Below, piece by piece: positions 12,292-25,010 of a stretch of 64,000 bases of DNA. The stretch's first letter is position 1. Each line of letters begins with the position of its first letter. Both the position numbers and the translations under genes were made by a program. The DNA comes from Nemophila menziesii (lineage: Eukaryota > Streptophyta > Magnoliopsida > Boraginales > Hydrophyllaceae). The stretch spans positions 13,909,001-13,973,000 of the forward strand of contig JARWIR010000010.1 of NCBI GenBank assembly GCA_029959085.1, given 5' to 3'. Below the pieces are notes generated by a model. That model saw nothing but the letters and a program-made list of their open reading frames with translations, was not told where the DNA came from and did no database searches.

Positions 12292-12299
12292 TATAAATA
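12292..12299 (+). promoter_or_regulatory. Original TATA box of GST copy 3, now cut off
   Basis: TATAAATA lies in a block (12150-12384) that aligns with the upstream regions of GST copies 1 and 2: GAGGTCAGTGCTTCTGTCA, GGTCAACATAG, TTTTACTCAA..TTAG, and the leader GAATCCAA. In the other copies this leader runs straight into the ATG. Here a LINE begins right after GAATCCAA. Confidence 0.7.
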
Positions 12300-12388
12300 G
12301 TAATACCCAAGAGATCCATTTGAACAGATTTCAGTTTCCGATTTTACTCAACTTTAGCCGGTTAGTGATACTATTTTGAATCCAAGCT

Positions 12389-13018
12389 TATGTTTTCTCT
12401 GCTACTAAACAAGATAATCAAAGCAAGATAGCTCAGAATAAGCGTACTAAGCGCCCTTTGAAAAACAAGAATAAGACTGATAAGAACAGTGCTATGGTTA
12501 AAACTGAAGAAGTGGGCAATATAGTACAGAACATGTTGGTCCTTCCAACAGTTAATTTGGGAAATAGAATTCTTAAAGGAATTAAAACATCTTCCGAGAT
12601 TAGGCCTTTATCCGAAGAGGAGGTTAACAAACTTTGTGGCCAGCAAAACACAAGCCCATTAACTGAGAAAGGCCCAGTGTCTATCATCAGCCCAAATGTA
12701 AAATTCGACCCCTCAATCACTTCTAACTCGGGTAAAAATATTTTATTTGGCTCTTTGGAGAGAACTAAACAAGTCAGAAAGGACTTAGGGTTACCCTCTG
12801 AGGATGAGCTAGCTTCTTTAGTCCCTGCAACTCTTATTGAAGATGAGGATGATAATACAAAAGCTGAGAGTGAAGATAATGAGATGGCAGAGGATATGGA
12901 GCTGGATAAATTCAATGAGGAGGAAGAGGGAGAAGAAAAATGGGAAGAAGCTATTTGTCTTGATAATCTTGAAGTGGTTTGCGGGGTTGACCCAAATCAA
13001 CCCCAAAAATCTCAATAA
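12389..13018 (+). pseudogene. LINE ORF1, 3' part
   Basis: This is an open frame without a native start. It corresponds to the region after the zinc knuckle of the full-length copy's ORF1 (compare KRPLKNK here with KKPLKKK there). It holds the shared segments LPTVNLGNRI and SFGS/LFGSLERTKQVRKDLGL, and an acidic tail ending CGVDPNQPQKSQ. LINE ORF1 proteins bind RNA and chaperone reverse transcription. The DUF4283-like domain and CCHC knuckle have been lost to 5' truncation. Confidence 0.8.
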
Positions 13019-16000
13019 TTCTTGCTTGGAACTGTCAAGGCATTGGCACAGCCTTGACAGAGCTGAGCTTAACTGATATGGTTAAAGCTCACAACATTCA
13101 TGTACTATTTCTTTCTGAGACTAAGAATAAATCTAATATTCTTGAGACTATTAGCACTAAACTGAACATGACTCTAGCTACTGTTATTGATCCTGTGGGT
13201 ATTGCTGGTGGGTTAGCTGTCTTTGTTAGAAATTTGAATCTGTATACACATATAAATTCTTCCAAGAATTTAGTCCATTGTTCTTATATTCACCCAATAG
13301 CTGGACTAATCTTTATTTCTTTTGTTTATGGTCCTACAGATGATGGATTAAAAATGAATTTTCTTAATGAAATTTCTTTATTAAACAATTCTCAGAATTG
13401 TTGGTGTATACTTGGGGACTTCAACCTCATTAGATTTTCCTCAGAAAAGTTAGGAGGCAATATTGATGGTACTAAGAGAAGGAGTATGGAACTCTTTAAT
13501 AACTTTATAAACTCTAATGAATTGATAGAATTACAATTAAAAGGATGTAATTTCTCATGGTCTAACAAGAGAAATGGCAATCTTTTGATTAAACAAATTC
13601 TTGACAGGATATTAGTGAATAAAGTTTGGTTCAACTCTTTTCCCAACTCTTGGTGCTCTTTATTGCCACCAACTGGTTCTGACCATACTCCATTATTGCT
13701 CAACTTTGGAATTCAAGCAACAAACCAGAAAAATAAGAGATTTATTCTCGAAAAAGGTTGGCTTTTTGATAAATCTTGTTGTGAGTTGATTATAAGTAAG
13801 TGGAAAGATAAAAACTTTGATTTCATGAGAGGAATTCAAAGGTTCAATTTTAAGATCAAAAGTAGTGTATCCTTGTGGGCTAGAAAAAGAATGTTGAATA
13901 ATAGAAAGTTAATCTCAAAAACCCTGGAAAAATTAGAGGAGATTTTCAATGCTCCTTACTCAACTGATAATGAGAGGGTTTTTGAAAAACTAAACTCTGA
14001 TCTAGAATCTCATTGGAAAAAGGAGGAACTTTATTGGGCTATTAGATCAAAAAAAACCTGGCTCAAACTCGGTGATAAAAATACTAAGTATTATCATGCA
14101 ATTACTAAAGTCAAAAGAGTTAGAAATAAAATTTTGAGACTAAAGAAATTGAATGGTAACTGGATTGAGAGTGAACAAGAAATTGCTGATGAGGTAACTT
14201 CTTATTATAACAATATTTTTACCTCAGTTGGGCCTAGAAATTATGATCCCATAATACAATGTGTCAAAAAAGTGGTAACAAATGAGATGAATGAGGATTT
14301 GATAAAACCAGTTAATGAAAAAGAACTCAAAGAAGCAGTCTGGTCCTTAGGGAGTGACAAATCCCCTGGACCAGATGGGTTCAGTGGGTTCTTTTTCAAG
14401 AAATTTTGGAAGGAAATTAAAATTGATCTTATAAGATTGGTTTCAGATTTTATTATGAATAATTCATCTCTTGAAGAGATAAATGGTACTATTGTTGCTT
14501 TAATTCCTAAGTGTACTAATCCAGAATTTATTACATCTTTCAGGCCTATCAGCTGCGCAAACTTCATTTATAAAGTTATATCTAAGATCCTTGCTAACAG
14601 GTTACAACCATGGTTAACTAAATTAATTTCAAACACTCAAACTGCCTTTATTCCAGGCAGGTCAATATTTGAAAATATTATTATAGCCCAAGAGGTTACA
14701 CATTATCTCAAAAATAAGAGAACTTCAAAAAAAATATAGCCTAGCAATCAAAGCTGATATGAGCAAGGCATACGAGAATATTGAATGGGATTTTTTATTA
14801 GATCTTCTTAAAAAAATGGGATTTCATAATAAATGGATCAAGTGGATACAAAATTGTATCACTACTGTTACATACAAAATTCAATTGAATGGTAAACTTC
14901 ATGATATTAATAATCCTATGAAAGGGATTAGACAAGGTGATCCATTATCACCTTATTTATTTTGCTTGGTAACACAAGCTCTTACTTCAATTATTGATCA
15001 CTATGTTCAAAAGAATTTATTAAAAGGGATTAGAATTGCGAGAGGGGCACCTATGATTACTCACATTCTCTTTGCTGATGACAGCCTCTTCTTTATGGAA
15101 GCTGATGATAATAACATTGATATCTTTATTAATATATTGAACTGGTATTCTTTTGGATCAGGGCAGTGTATAAATCTTAACAAGAGTGGTATTCTTTTTA
15201 GTAAAAATACACCTCTTGAGGACAGAAATAAATATTCATCTCTTCTTAGGATGAATAAACTTGAGGATTTAGGGAAATATTTAGGAATTCCCTCCAATTG
15301 GGGAAAATCTAAAGTTAAAGCACTTGAATGGCTTGTGGAAATGGTCATAAAAAAGATGGACAGTTGGGAGATTAAGATGCTTTCAAAAAGTGGGAAGGAA
15401 ATATTGATTAAATCAATCATTGGTGCTATACCAAACTATATCATGACTATATTCTTGATTCCTAAAAAGGTAACAAGTCATCTTACTTCACTCATTTCAA
15501 ACTTTTATTGGAATAACCAAGGTGAATCTAGATGTCACTGGGTAAAGTGGCAAACATTGATGAGAAATAAGACAGATGGAGGATTGGGTTTTAAAGAATT
15601 TCATACACAAAATGAAGCTTTGCTAGCTTCGAATGCGTGGAGAATATTCAGTAATCAAGATTCTCTTCTTTTTAGAATTTTAAAAGGGAAATACTTCCCT
15701 AAGTCAAACTTTTTAGATGCCTCAGATAACAATAATTGTTCTTGGGCATGGAGAAGTATTGTTACAGGTAGAAATTGTTTCAAAAATAAATTAAAATGGA
15801 CTGTGGGTGATGGGAAGATGATCAATATTTGGAAGGATTCTTGGATACCTAAGATAAACAAATTCACTAGACCTGATCAGTGTAAGTTAGAAAAGGTGAA
15901 TGAACTTTTTTCATCAAATAAAAAGGAATGGAATATGTCCCTTGTTAGATCTCTATTTCCAGAAGACATTGCAGCAACCATTAGTGAAATTAACATACCC

Positions 16001-17250
16001 CTTTACTACTGTATAGATACACCATATTGGACTGGGTCCATGAATGGTGAAGTCACAGTAAGGGAGATGTACACTTCACTATGGAAGGCTCAAATAGAAC
16101 TGGAAAAGAAAAAGAATAAAAAAGAGGGTGAAACCTCTTTACTGATGGATGAGAAGGATTGGAAATTTCTTTGGCAGGTTAAATCTTATCCTAAGATCAA
16201 AAACTTCATCTGGAAATGTTGTAACAAGGGGCTTGCAACCAATGAAAATAGGTATCTGAGAAAATCAATCAAAAGCCCATTATGCAATATTTGTGGAGAG
16301 GCAAATGAAAGCATTGAGCATTTACTTTTTCACTGCTCTTGGGCTAGGGCTGTATGGATTGCTAGCCCTCTGAGCTTTAATTCTCTCGCTGAGCCTACAG
16401 CCAATGTGAGAAAATGGATACAATTTGTGAGGCTAAGTAAGGAAGAAAAGAATGAAGGAAAAACAATGGGAGATTTAGCTTTTTTCATAGCCTGGTATAT
16501 TTGGAAAGCTAGAAATGACTATATATTTAAGGGAAAACCCCTTGACCCTATGAACACGTTTAAAGATGCTTTAAGTGCCTATGATGAATACAACTCAGCA
16601 ACTGAGCAATCTTCTGAGGCTCTAAATTATTCAAACTCGTTTGAGAATGAAATGGATGGAAAAAATATTGAAAATAATATTCATGGCTTTAATACTCACA
16701 TGAATAATAGAGAAGGCAGTTTAGATAAGGGTAGAGGATCTGTTTACTTCAATAAATGGAAACCACCCCTGTAGGCAAATTAAAAATTAACTGTGACGCC
16801 TCGTTTGATTGTAAAACTAACAAGGCTGCTATTGCGTGTATATTGCGTGATTCTACAGGTACATTTTTGGAAGGTAAAGCCAAGGTTATTAGAGCACATT
16901 CAATACTTGAAGCTGAAGCCCAGGGCATCTTGGAGGCTTGTGAGATGGCAAATAAGAAACCTAGAGGGATAGTTCAAGTGGAGAATGATTGTCTTGTAGC
17001 TGTTAATCAAGTTAATTTAACTAAATGTAATAATTTTAGTTGTTTTAAACTTGTAGTAAACAATATTCGTTTTTGTGCGCTTAGAAGTAAGACTTGTATC
17101 TCCTTTACTAGGAGAGAAAACAATAGAAGTGCAGATTGGGTGGCTAAACAAATGCTTAAAGGCAAATTGTTTAGCCTTTGGAGTATATCTCCACCTCCCC
17201 AATTAGCCAACTTGCTTAGAGATGACTTTGATGCTATAGGAGTAGGCTGA
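13015..17250 (+). pseudogene. LINE ORF2: APE endonuclease, reverse transcriptase, RNase H
   Basis: The order is an APE endonuclease (WNCQGIGT, FLSETK, GDFNLIRF, GSDHTPL), a reverse transcriptase (DKSPGPDGF, FRPISCANF, KADMSKAYENIEW, RQGDPLSPYLFCL, LFADDSLFF), a zf-RVT zinc-binding domain (CNICGEANESIEHLLFHC) and an RNase H (INCDASF, EAEAQG, ENDC, SADWVAKQ). Frames are 13015-14739, 14759-16774 and 16756-17250. The breaks are one-base slips in an A run near 14730 and a C run near 16767. The start codon is ATA where the sister copy has ATG. All catalytic motifs are still visible, so the decay is recent. Confidence 0.9.
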
Positions 17251-17317
17251 TTGTGTAATTTTTGTGACTTTTATTTATGAAATTTCGACTAAAAAAAAAA
17301 ACCAATCTGAAGTTTCA

Positions 17318-18056
17318 ATGGCAGCAGTTCAATTAATTGGTAGGAAGGAGAGCCCATTTGTTCGCAGGGTTGAAATTGCATTGAAATGGAAAGGGATCGA
17401 ATACGAATTCATACACGAAAATACACCCCACGAAAGTCCATTAATTCTCAAATACAACCCTGTTCACAAGAAAGTACCCGTCTTTGTTCACAATGGAAAC
17501 CCAATTGCTGAATCTCTTGTGATCATTGAATACATTGATGAGACCTGGAAAGACAATCCTATTTTGCCTCAAGATCCTCATCAAAGAGCCATGGCTCGTT
17601 TGTGGGCTAAATTTATCGATGATAAGGTATGTTCTAGGCTCCAAAACATTTTTCTTAGTTCTCTTATTCCTATCTTGTTAAACATATTATTTAATCTTTT
17701 CTTTTTAGTGCTAGCCTGCAGTATGGAAATTTACCGTTTCCAAAGGTGAAGAACTAGAAAAGGCTCGAGCGGAAGCAAGTGAGGCCTTGGAGATTCTCAA
17801 CAATGAACTCAAAGATAAGAAATTCTTTGGCGGAGACAATATTGGGCTGGTTGATATTGCTGCAAACTTCATAGCCCTTTGGGTTGGAGTTTTTGAAGAA
17901 TTATCGGGTAATAAATTAATTACAGAAGAGAAATATCCTAATTTATGTGAATGGATTGAAGAGTATCTTAAGTGCAGCATTGTTAAGGAAAATATGTGTG
18001 ATAGGGAAAAACTACTAGCTTTTTTGCAAGCTCGTTTTGGAGGGCTCTTCAACTAA
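17318..18056 (+). CDS. Tau-class glutathione S-transferase, copy 3
   Basis: Exons are 17318-17626 and, most likely, 17715-18056, giving 216 residues. It has the catalytic serine in ESPF (Ser12), [11 protein letters not shown] for glutathione, and [18 protein letters not shown] in the C-terminal domain. It is the most divergent of the three copies (for example [12 protein letters not shown]). The acceptor used in the other copies would here be followed by TGC TAG, an in-frame stop. The next AG, six bases downstream, restores the frame and drops one Leu. The poly(A) of a LINE ends 16 bp before the ATG, so the ancestral promoter is 4.9 kb away. The ORF is intact; expression is doubtful unless a new promoter is used. 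Confidence 0.88.
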
Positions 18057-18760
18057 GTTGCTGAGTGAAAGAATGTTTTGTATTTGAAGTCTATTGCCAA
18101 AGGGTTTCTCTTCAGTTTTCCTTTATTTCTGATTAACAATGAGCTTCCATAAGTTTATATAATAATAAACATGAGAAGTTTTAAATGGTACAAGTTGGTT
18201 TGTGTTCTTGTTTGCAGAACCACTTCTAGCTAGCATCATGTCTATTGCAATCTCAAACTAGTAAATTATTCTGAACTTGAGAGTTTTCTCCCGTGATACC
18301 ACGGGGTTTAAAAACCTTGCTCGCACCAGGTGACTATGCACCAATAAAATTGAGAAAAAAATCTTATAAACAATTTACTACAAGTCAAAATTACCAAAAC
18401 AAGAATTCATCTAATTGAATAACAGTAGGTAGGGCATGGATCGTATTACCCCCGAATGGTAACTAACTCGGGTTAAGGAAATTGGATTACTAACTCCAGG
18501 ATAATTTTCCCAAGGAATAGAAATCGGGTTTGTCGGGTGTACCGGGATTAAAGATGGTCAAATTTTATTTTCCAGTCTTAAAAAATATACTTGAACTTAA
18601 CTTTTTGCCCAAAAATATATTTAAATTACAATATTGCACAAAAATAAGATTAATTTATCATAAACTAATAACTTGAAAAGCTATTTACTATTACCTCAGG
18701 CATCTCGACATTAGCCTTAAGATAGTCATCACAGGTTCTTAGGCAGAATCAAATGTTTTC
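18057..18760. other. Intergenic, nothing recognised
   Basis: This is the 3' flank of GST copy 3. It has no conserved open frame, and I found no poly(T) marking the end of the minus-strand LINE relic that follows. Confidence 0.45.
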
Positions 18761-18769
18761 AAAGGGTCG

Positions 18770-20730
18770 GGGTAGTATGTTTAAAGAAAAAATCGTTCAT
18801 ACCCTTCCACATTTGCCAAGTAACAGTGTTAGCAATACCCCTACCTCCAAATAATCGTTGACAACACTATAAATGTATTTAGTAATAAATTGTAACGGCT
18901 CATAAACTCTCCTTTTGGTTTGATTACTGCGAAGGAATTTTAGAGGGTAATACCATCCAAACTGCTCGTGACCAATTGCAGCTAAATAAAAAATGTTAAA
19001 TGGTTTCGGGAACTTGTTCACAAAGAGTACAACATGGTGAAGGTGAGCTTTTCCTGTTATATCTATTCACATTTGTTGGGAGTCCATTTTTTGTGTCTTT
19101 CCATAAGAAATTTATGACTTTGGGAGGGACATGAAGTTTTCGGATAAACTTCCAAACCTTGGAAGATCTTGTTGCGGAGATGCTACTGCAATTTTAATTA
19201 AAAGTATTTTCTTTTTATCTATGCCATCCTTAGATGTCTATAACATTCTCTAGCACTACCATTTTCAGTATTGGATGAAATCCAGCATGGACAATCATTG
19301 CATCTCAGAAGAGGAATGTTAGTTAATTTAATGGTTGCAATAATATGTTGAGGATTTAGAAGGTTGAGGGTCCAAGACTTTCTATTCTTAGTAAAGAATT
19401 CACATACCAGTTTCTATTTTTCTAACTACCTTATCAATTAACCATTCAAGAGCCTTTATCTTGGATATCCCCCAAGAGGAGGGGATACCTTGATAATTAC
19501 CAAGTTCAACCAGATGATTCATTCTCATTAAGGAAGAAAGTTCATTCATTTTTTCATTAGAATGTTTTTACTATTGAGTATGCCACTTTTGTTTAGGTTG
19601 TTATTCTGTTTAGAGGCTAGGCTATATCTATTCATAATATCTTTGAAGGAATTGAATTTTCCAACACTAGCCTCCATGAAAAAAAGGTTGTCATCATGGG
19701 TAATTGCTAGCAAACTTGATCCCTTCATAGTTATGATCTTCCACAAATTTGTTAATAAGTGAAGATAAATCATGTGTGACATTACAAAAGAGGAAGGGAG
19801 ACAAGGGATCTCCTTGCCACAATCCTCTAGTAGGTTTGTCAATGGGGAATATTTTGACATTGATGAACACTTTATAAGATACACTAGATATGCAATTCTC
19901 AACCAAGTTGATCCATTTAATGTTGAAACCTTGCTTCTTGAGTAGGTCAAGTAATAAATTCCACTCAACATTCTCAAAAGCCTTACGTATGTCAGCCTTA
20001 GTAGCTACATTGTTGGGTTTTGGTTTTCTTTTATCATTGGGGAAATGTCTTGCCTCTTGGGCAATAAGGATGTCCTAAAATATGGATTTACCTGGAATAA
20101 ATGCAGTTTGTGTTTTATCCACTATAGATTCCATATAAATTTGTATCTGAGAACAATGATCTTAGAAACGATCTTCTAAATGAAATTAACATAGCTGGTG
20201 GGCTTGAAAGCATCAATATTATTAGGGTTGATACACTTAAGGATTAGGGAAATAATAGTTTCATTGATGCAGCTGATATTACTATTGTTAATGAAAAAAA
20301 ATCATAAACCACCCGAAGTATATGAAAACAGATAGATTTCAAGTATTTTCTTTAGAAAAAGTCGGCAAAGTCATCAGGACTTAGTCCTTTATTAACACTT
20401 AGGCTTCAAAGGTCATGCTGCAGCTTCTTCATAGTGATAGGTTTAGTTAACTTGATATTCATTTCTTTCTTAAGAACCATTTTAACGCTATCAAGAATAG
20501 GAGAATACTCTCCATGCCCAATGGTCTGGAGAATATGAGAAAAATTATTCACCATAGTCTTCTGGATGGTGAGTTCATCTTCAAATAATATAATTTTTTC
20601 TAGTTTAAGCCTTAGGATCGTCGTGTTACTAACCGTATTGGCTTTGGTAGTGGTTTGGAAGTACTTGGTGTTTCTATCCTCAAGCTTAAGACACTGGGTT
20701 CTAGACCTCAAGGCCCAATAGGTTTCTTCT
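18770..20730 (-). pseudogene. Degenerate LINE ORF2 fragment, minus strand
   Basis: Read on the minus strand from about 20730 down, conceptual pieces follow ORF2 order. They are ETYWALRS..LKLEDRNTKYFQ (20680s), QGDPLSPFLFCNVT (about 19800), FFMEAS (19690), LNKSGI (19580), GIPSSWGISKIKALEWL (19450), PPKVINFLWK (19120) and the zf-RVT end near 19000. Many stops and shifts separate them. The family resembles the LINEs at 12.4-17.3 and 28.9-34.9 kb. It lies head to head with the plus-strand LINE relic beginning near 20731. Confidence 0.8.
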
Positions 20731-21184
20731 TCAAAACCTACTAGAATTTATGAAATTAGATATTATGAGAGTTATTAATAACCTTTGGAATGATAAAGGT
20801 GACCTTTAGGATATAAACCAAACCCTTGTTTCTCTAATACCTAAAATTGAAAAACCATCAAATATAGAACACTATAGACCAATTAGCTGCTCTAATTTTA
20901 TATATAATTATAACTAGTATTTTGGTTAATAGACTACAACCTTTAATGAACTTACTCATTAGTGAAAATCAAAGTGCATTCATTCCTAATAAATTTATTC
21001 AGGAAAATACAATGATTGCACATGAACTAATCACCCATATTAAAAGAAGTAAAAATACAAAAATATATGGTGGTTGTAAAAGCTGATATAAAAAAAGTAT
21101 ATGAGTATATAAAATAGGATTTCTTAATGGATTTAATGATTAAAATGGGGTGTGATAAAGATTAGGTAAGAGTTACCTACTCAG

Positions 21185-21745
21185 TTTTTTTTATCATCAA
21201 ATCAAATTTTATTAATAAAAAAATCAATATTCCGATGTCTTTACAAACTTTAGCACTTTTAAGCATTAAGCCCAACATGGGTTATAATTTTTTAAAAGGA
21301 TTTTAAAACATTAGTAGTAAAACAATTAAACTCGGCCCAGTTAGAGATGCCTATTACACTTCACTACATTAACTATTACAAAACACATTTAGTCAAAATC
21401 TAATTTATCCACTATCTCCTCAATACTCCTGCTTTCAAATCTCCGAGCCTTTAACTTCATTTTCACCGTTCGTATGATTTTGCTGATTATGAGATCTTCA
21501 TTTAATCATGAGCCTCCATGTTCACGATCATTACTTTCCCACCAAATAGAGTAAATATATGTAGTAGCCAGTGTACTTACTAACATTTTATGCTTATCAC
21601 TTGCCAGCCTTGAAATGATGTCAAGTAACTCATCAAAGTCACCTGGTGCATTCTGGATATCACACGCTGTTAAGACTTTAATCAAGATTCTTTATGTAAA
21701 AGAACACCCAAATAAAAGATGTATATGATCCTCTATTACAGCTTT
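21185..21745 (-). mobile_element. 5'-truncated LINE 3' end, minus strand
   Basis: It starts on the plus strand with a T8 run followed by ATCATCAAATCAAATTTTATTAATAAAA, the usual LINE 3' end read backwards. On the minus strand the C-terminus of an ORF2 zinc-binding protein is readable: CCIEDHIHLLF near 21730 and ARRFESRSIEEIVDKLDFD near 21420. This is a different LINE subfamily from the RNase H-bearing ones. No clear target duplication was found. Confidence 0.7.
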
Positions 21746-22133
21746 ACAAAAATTGAAGAGAGGATTGATTGGGCAACCCTAATCCAACATTCTACATTTA
21801 CCCACTCATTTCTTATTAATGGAGAAACACACAAATTACAAAACCCTACTAAGGGCATTAGTAGGGGCTCTTTAAATCTGTGGATATTTTGTTTAATTAC
21901 ACAGACTTTAAATGAATTGATTAAGGATAAAAAAAATATAAAGAATTACTACATGGCATAAGGATAGAAAAATATTGCCTGGAAATAATCCATCTGCTCT
22001 TTGCAAATGATTTTTCTTCCTAAAAGCATATTATATTCAAATAGATGTCTTTAATGACATTATGAATAAATATAAAAATGCAACTGGTCTCAGTCTAAAT
22101 CTTAACAAATTTGGAGTAATTTTTAGTCCGAAT

Positions 22134-22464
22134 CAGTGTTCTAAAAGGCGTTAGGCGCTAGGCGGGCGGTCGACCACCTTCGAGCGCCCAGGGTACTAGG
22201 TTTTTAAATTTATATAATTTTTAAAATAAATTTATATAATTTTTTGTGTTAAAAAATAATTTTTTAAAATTTTTTGTATTAAAAATAGATTTTTTAAATT
22301 TTTTTTAGCTTCAGATCGCCTAGGCACTGCCTAGGCACCGCCTAAACCCACCTAGGCCCGCCTAGGACCTTCTAGGACCGCCTAGCGGCCGCCTGGGCCA
22401 ATTCTGGAAATTCAGCTACCTTCTAGCGCCTAGGCGGCCGCCTAGACCGATTTTTAGAACACTG
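22134..22464. mobile_element. hAT-type MITE with 8-bp target duplication
   Basis: The ends CAGTGTTCTAAAA and TTTTTAGAACACTG are inverted repeats. The flanks are GTCCGAAT (22126-22133) and GTCTGAAT (22465-22472), matching 7 of 8. The interior is rich in CGCCTAGGCG palindromes, like the MITE at 7439-7895, but the termini differ. It is noncoding and lies inside the plus-strand LINE relic. Confidence 0.87.
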
Positions 22465-23183
22465 GTCTGAATACCCCAATCTTTATCCAAAACATCATGG
22501 AAAAAACACTTAACATGAAAAAAACCAAGAACCTAGGTAACTACCTTGAACTACCCACTGAATAGGGAAGAACAATCTTACAAAAAAGCTGAGAATTGAA
22601 AAACTATTTACTTTTCGGAAGTAGGAAAAAAATTCCAATAAAGTTTGTAGTACAAAGACTACCAAACTACATTATGTCAATTTTTTTACTTTCTAAAAAC
22701 ATGGTTAATAAAATACACTCTATTATTGCCAGATCTGGTGGGGTGATAAAAGGAAAAAAAATCCACTAGGCAAAATGGAAAACCCTAATAAATTCAAAAT
22801 TTTGAAGGAAACTTGGTGTTAGGAATTTACACGGTTACACCTTATGAATATAGCTTTATTAGGCAAACAAGCTTGAAATATAGCTACGAAGGAAAATTCC
22901 CTCCTTCATAAACTACTAAAAGGAAAGCATTTCTTTAACAAAAGTTTCCTAGAAACTAAATTAGGAAGTGCACATTCATGGGGATGGAAAAATATCATTT
23001 ATGGAAGAGACGCCTCTGTAAATAAAATAACATGAAAATTAATAAATGGAGACCTTATTAATATAAATTAACATAAATGGATCTGTATCAATAATGACAT
23101 TATAAAGCCATTAATTTTTTAGTACACCAAAGTTGAACAACTCGTTACCAATATTAACAAAACCTGAAAAACTGAGGTGCTTA

Positions 23184-25010
23184 TCAAAGCATACGGAAGG
23201 AAGGAAGGCGCAGTTATTATCCGATGGTGGGAAGGAAGTACTTATCAAAGCCATTTTACAGGCCATACCGATATATGCAATGTCAATCTTTTCTTTTTCA
23301 ATAACATTTTGTAACAAACTGATATCGGCAATCTCGAATTTCTGGTGGAACTCGGGGGGAAAATCTCGAATTCATTGGATGGCATGGGAAAAGTTAGCGG
23401 TTAGCAAGATGATCGGGGGAATGGGCTTCAAAGATTTTAAAAAAATGAATACAACGCTACTAGCGGCTCAGGCATGGAGAATTTTAAACAGCCCAGACAC
23501 ATTAGCGGCCAGACTACTTAAAGGTATTTATTATCCTAAAGGTAACTTTCTCGATGTTAAATTAAGACAATCTCGAACATGGTCTTGGACCAGCCTGATA
23601 AAGGGACGCGATTTGATAAAGAAACATGGTAGATATGAAATAGGTAATGGGGAAAGTATTAATATTTGGACAGATAACTGGTTAGATACAACATGGAAAT
23701 TAGAAAAACCGGTGCATTGTCAGATATATAAAGTGAAGGATCTTTTGAAACAAGGTACGGAAGAATGGGATATTGAAATGATAGACGAGATATTTCCAGT
23801 ACCGATTATACCTACTATCTTAAGGACAAAGGTTAGTGGCGATGATGATCAAGATCAGTTGATATGGCAATATACATCAAACGGAGAATATACTACAAAG
23901 TCGGGATATAGGGTGATTACGAAGGAAGGGATTAGGGAGGCACCAGGACAATCTGATATAGGTCAAATAGAGAGCAAGTTGTGGGATATTGTTTGGCATT
24001 CAAATCTTCCAACAAAGATCGGAATTTTTACCTGGAAAGCCTGTAATAATGCTATACCAACAGGTCGAAACTTGGTCAAGCGTCACTGCGAGGTGGAGGA
24101 AGAATGCGTATGGTGTAAAGCGGAACAGGAAACGGTCGAACACTTACTATTGTCATGTAATATAGCAAAGATCGTTTGGGCGGGTTCGGCACTTCAAATT
24201 TATATTGGACAAGAGGTTGAGCATTTAGGAAAGTGGGTAATTGCGATTATAGAGACTTATGCTAATGGAGGATGGAGACGGGAGGTGGTTATATCGTATG
24301 TGTTGGTTTTGATCTGGAACATTTGGAAATAAAAAATGAGGAGTCGGCATCATAATTATACTATACACACTGACGACATCATTAGATCAGCCAACAAACA
24401 TATGGACGAATGGTTTGGTAGAGATTGGACGGCAAGTCAAACACCAGTAATTCAGACTACGGAAACAGGTGGAAACATTGATACCGATCTAAGTTACGAT
24501 ACGCAGATAGCATATATGTGCGATACATCATTCGAGGCACCACACTGTCCAACTGGAATTGGAGTAGTGCAAATAGTAAAGGAAACGGGTTACAGAAAGG
24601 ATCATTTGGAAACTGCTATGTGTAATACGAGTTTAGAAGGGGAGGCTCAGGCAGTAATTGTCGCTTTGAAAACAGCAATTCAATATAAGAACGAGGGGAT
24701 CACAATCTTCTCGGATAACCTCGAATTGGTTCGAGGTATTCAGCAGGTGTCGGCTGCTAATTGGAAGCTTCGACCGTGGATTCAGCAGATCAAAAGACTG
24801 GCAGCAATGGTAGCCCCAGTCTCTGTTAAGCACATCCCAAGGAAATTCAACGGTCGTGCGGATAATCTAGCAAAACAAGCCAGGCACAGGGCGCAGCAAG
24901 AACGAGGAAACAATTGTGAGCTTTTAACATCTCGATTTTCTCGACTAGGGATCGGATAATAGATATTAGAAGGGATAGGGTTTGAAATGTATTAAACGTC
25001 CAAAAAAAAA
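23184..25010 (+). mobile_element. 5'-truncated LINE with 13-bp target duplication
   Basis: ACTGAGGTGCTTA flanks the element perfectly (23171-23183 and 25011-25023), and a poly(A) ends it at 25010. At 1827 bp it retains only the end of ORF2. Its GC content and codon use differ visibly from the surrounding AT-rich relic, in line with a younger insertion of another LINE subfamily. Confidence 0.93.
23190..24959 (+). pseudogene. LINE ORF2 C-terminal part: zinc-binding domain and RNase H
   Basis: The frame is open from the insertion point to 24332. It begins with the reverse transcriptase thumb (GGKEVLIKAILQAIPIYAMS), followed by WAWEKLAVSKMIGGMGFKDF-like sequence and the zf-RVT domain (CVWCKAEQETVEHLLLSC). 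A TAA at 24330-24332 interrupts the same frame after NIWK. It then continues to 24959 as an RNase H domain with a full D-E-D-D set: MCDTSF, LEGEAQAV, FSDNLELV and RADNLAKQ. It lacks endonuclease and the reverse transcriptase core because of 5' truncation, so it is non-functional. Confidence 0.88.

Larger units (their letters stand above)
12386..17301 (+). mobile_element. 5'-truncated L1-type LINE inserted in GST copy 3 leader
   Basis: The element is 4916 bp. It starts inside ORF1 and ends with ..TTTCGACT and an 11-bp poly(A) tract (17291-17301). CCAA occurs on both sides (12382-12385 and 17302-17305), consistent with a short or eroded target duplication. It is the same family as the full-length copy at 28861-34881: the 3' ends both read TTTCGAC(T/C) then A's, and the ORFs are collinear. 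ORF2 carries two frameshifts and lacks an ATG, so it is inactive by itself. Confidence 0.9.

Noticed and set aside
12433..12915. Ser/Leu-rich minus-strand open frame of 160 codons
   Set aside because: It is antisense to the LINE ORF1 tail, and its composition is explained by the complementary frame.
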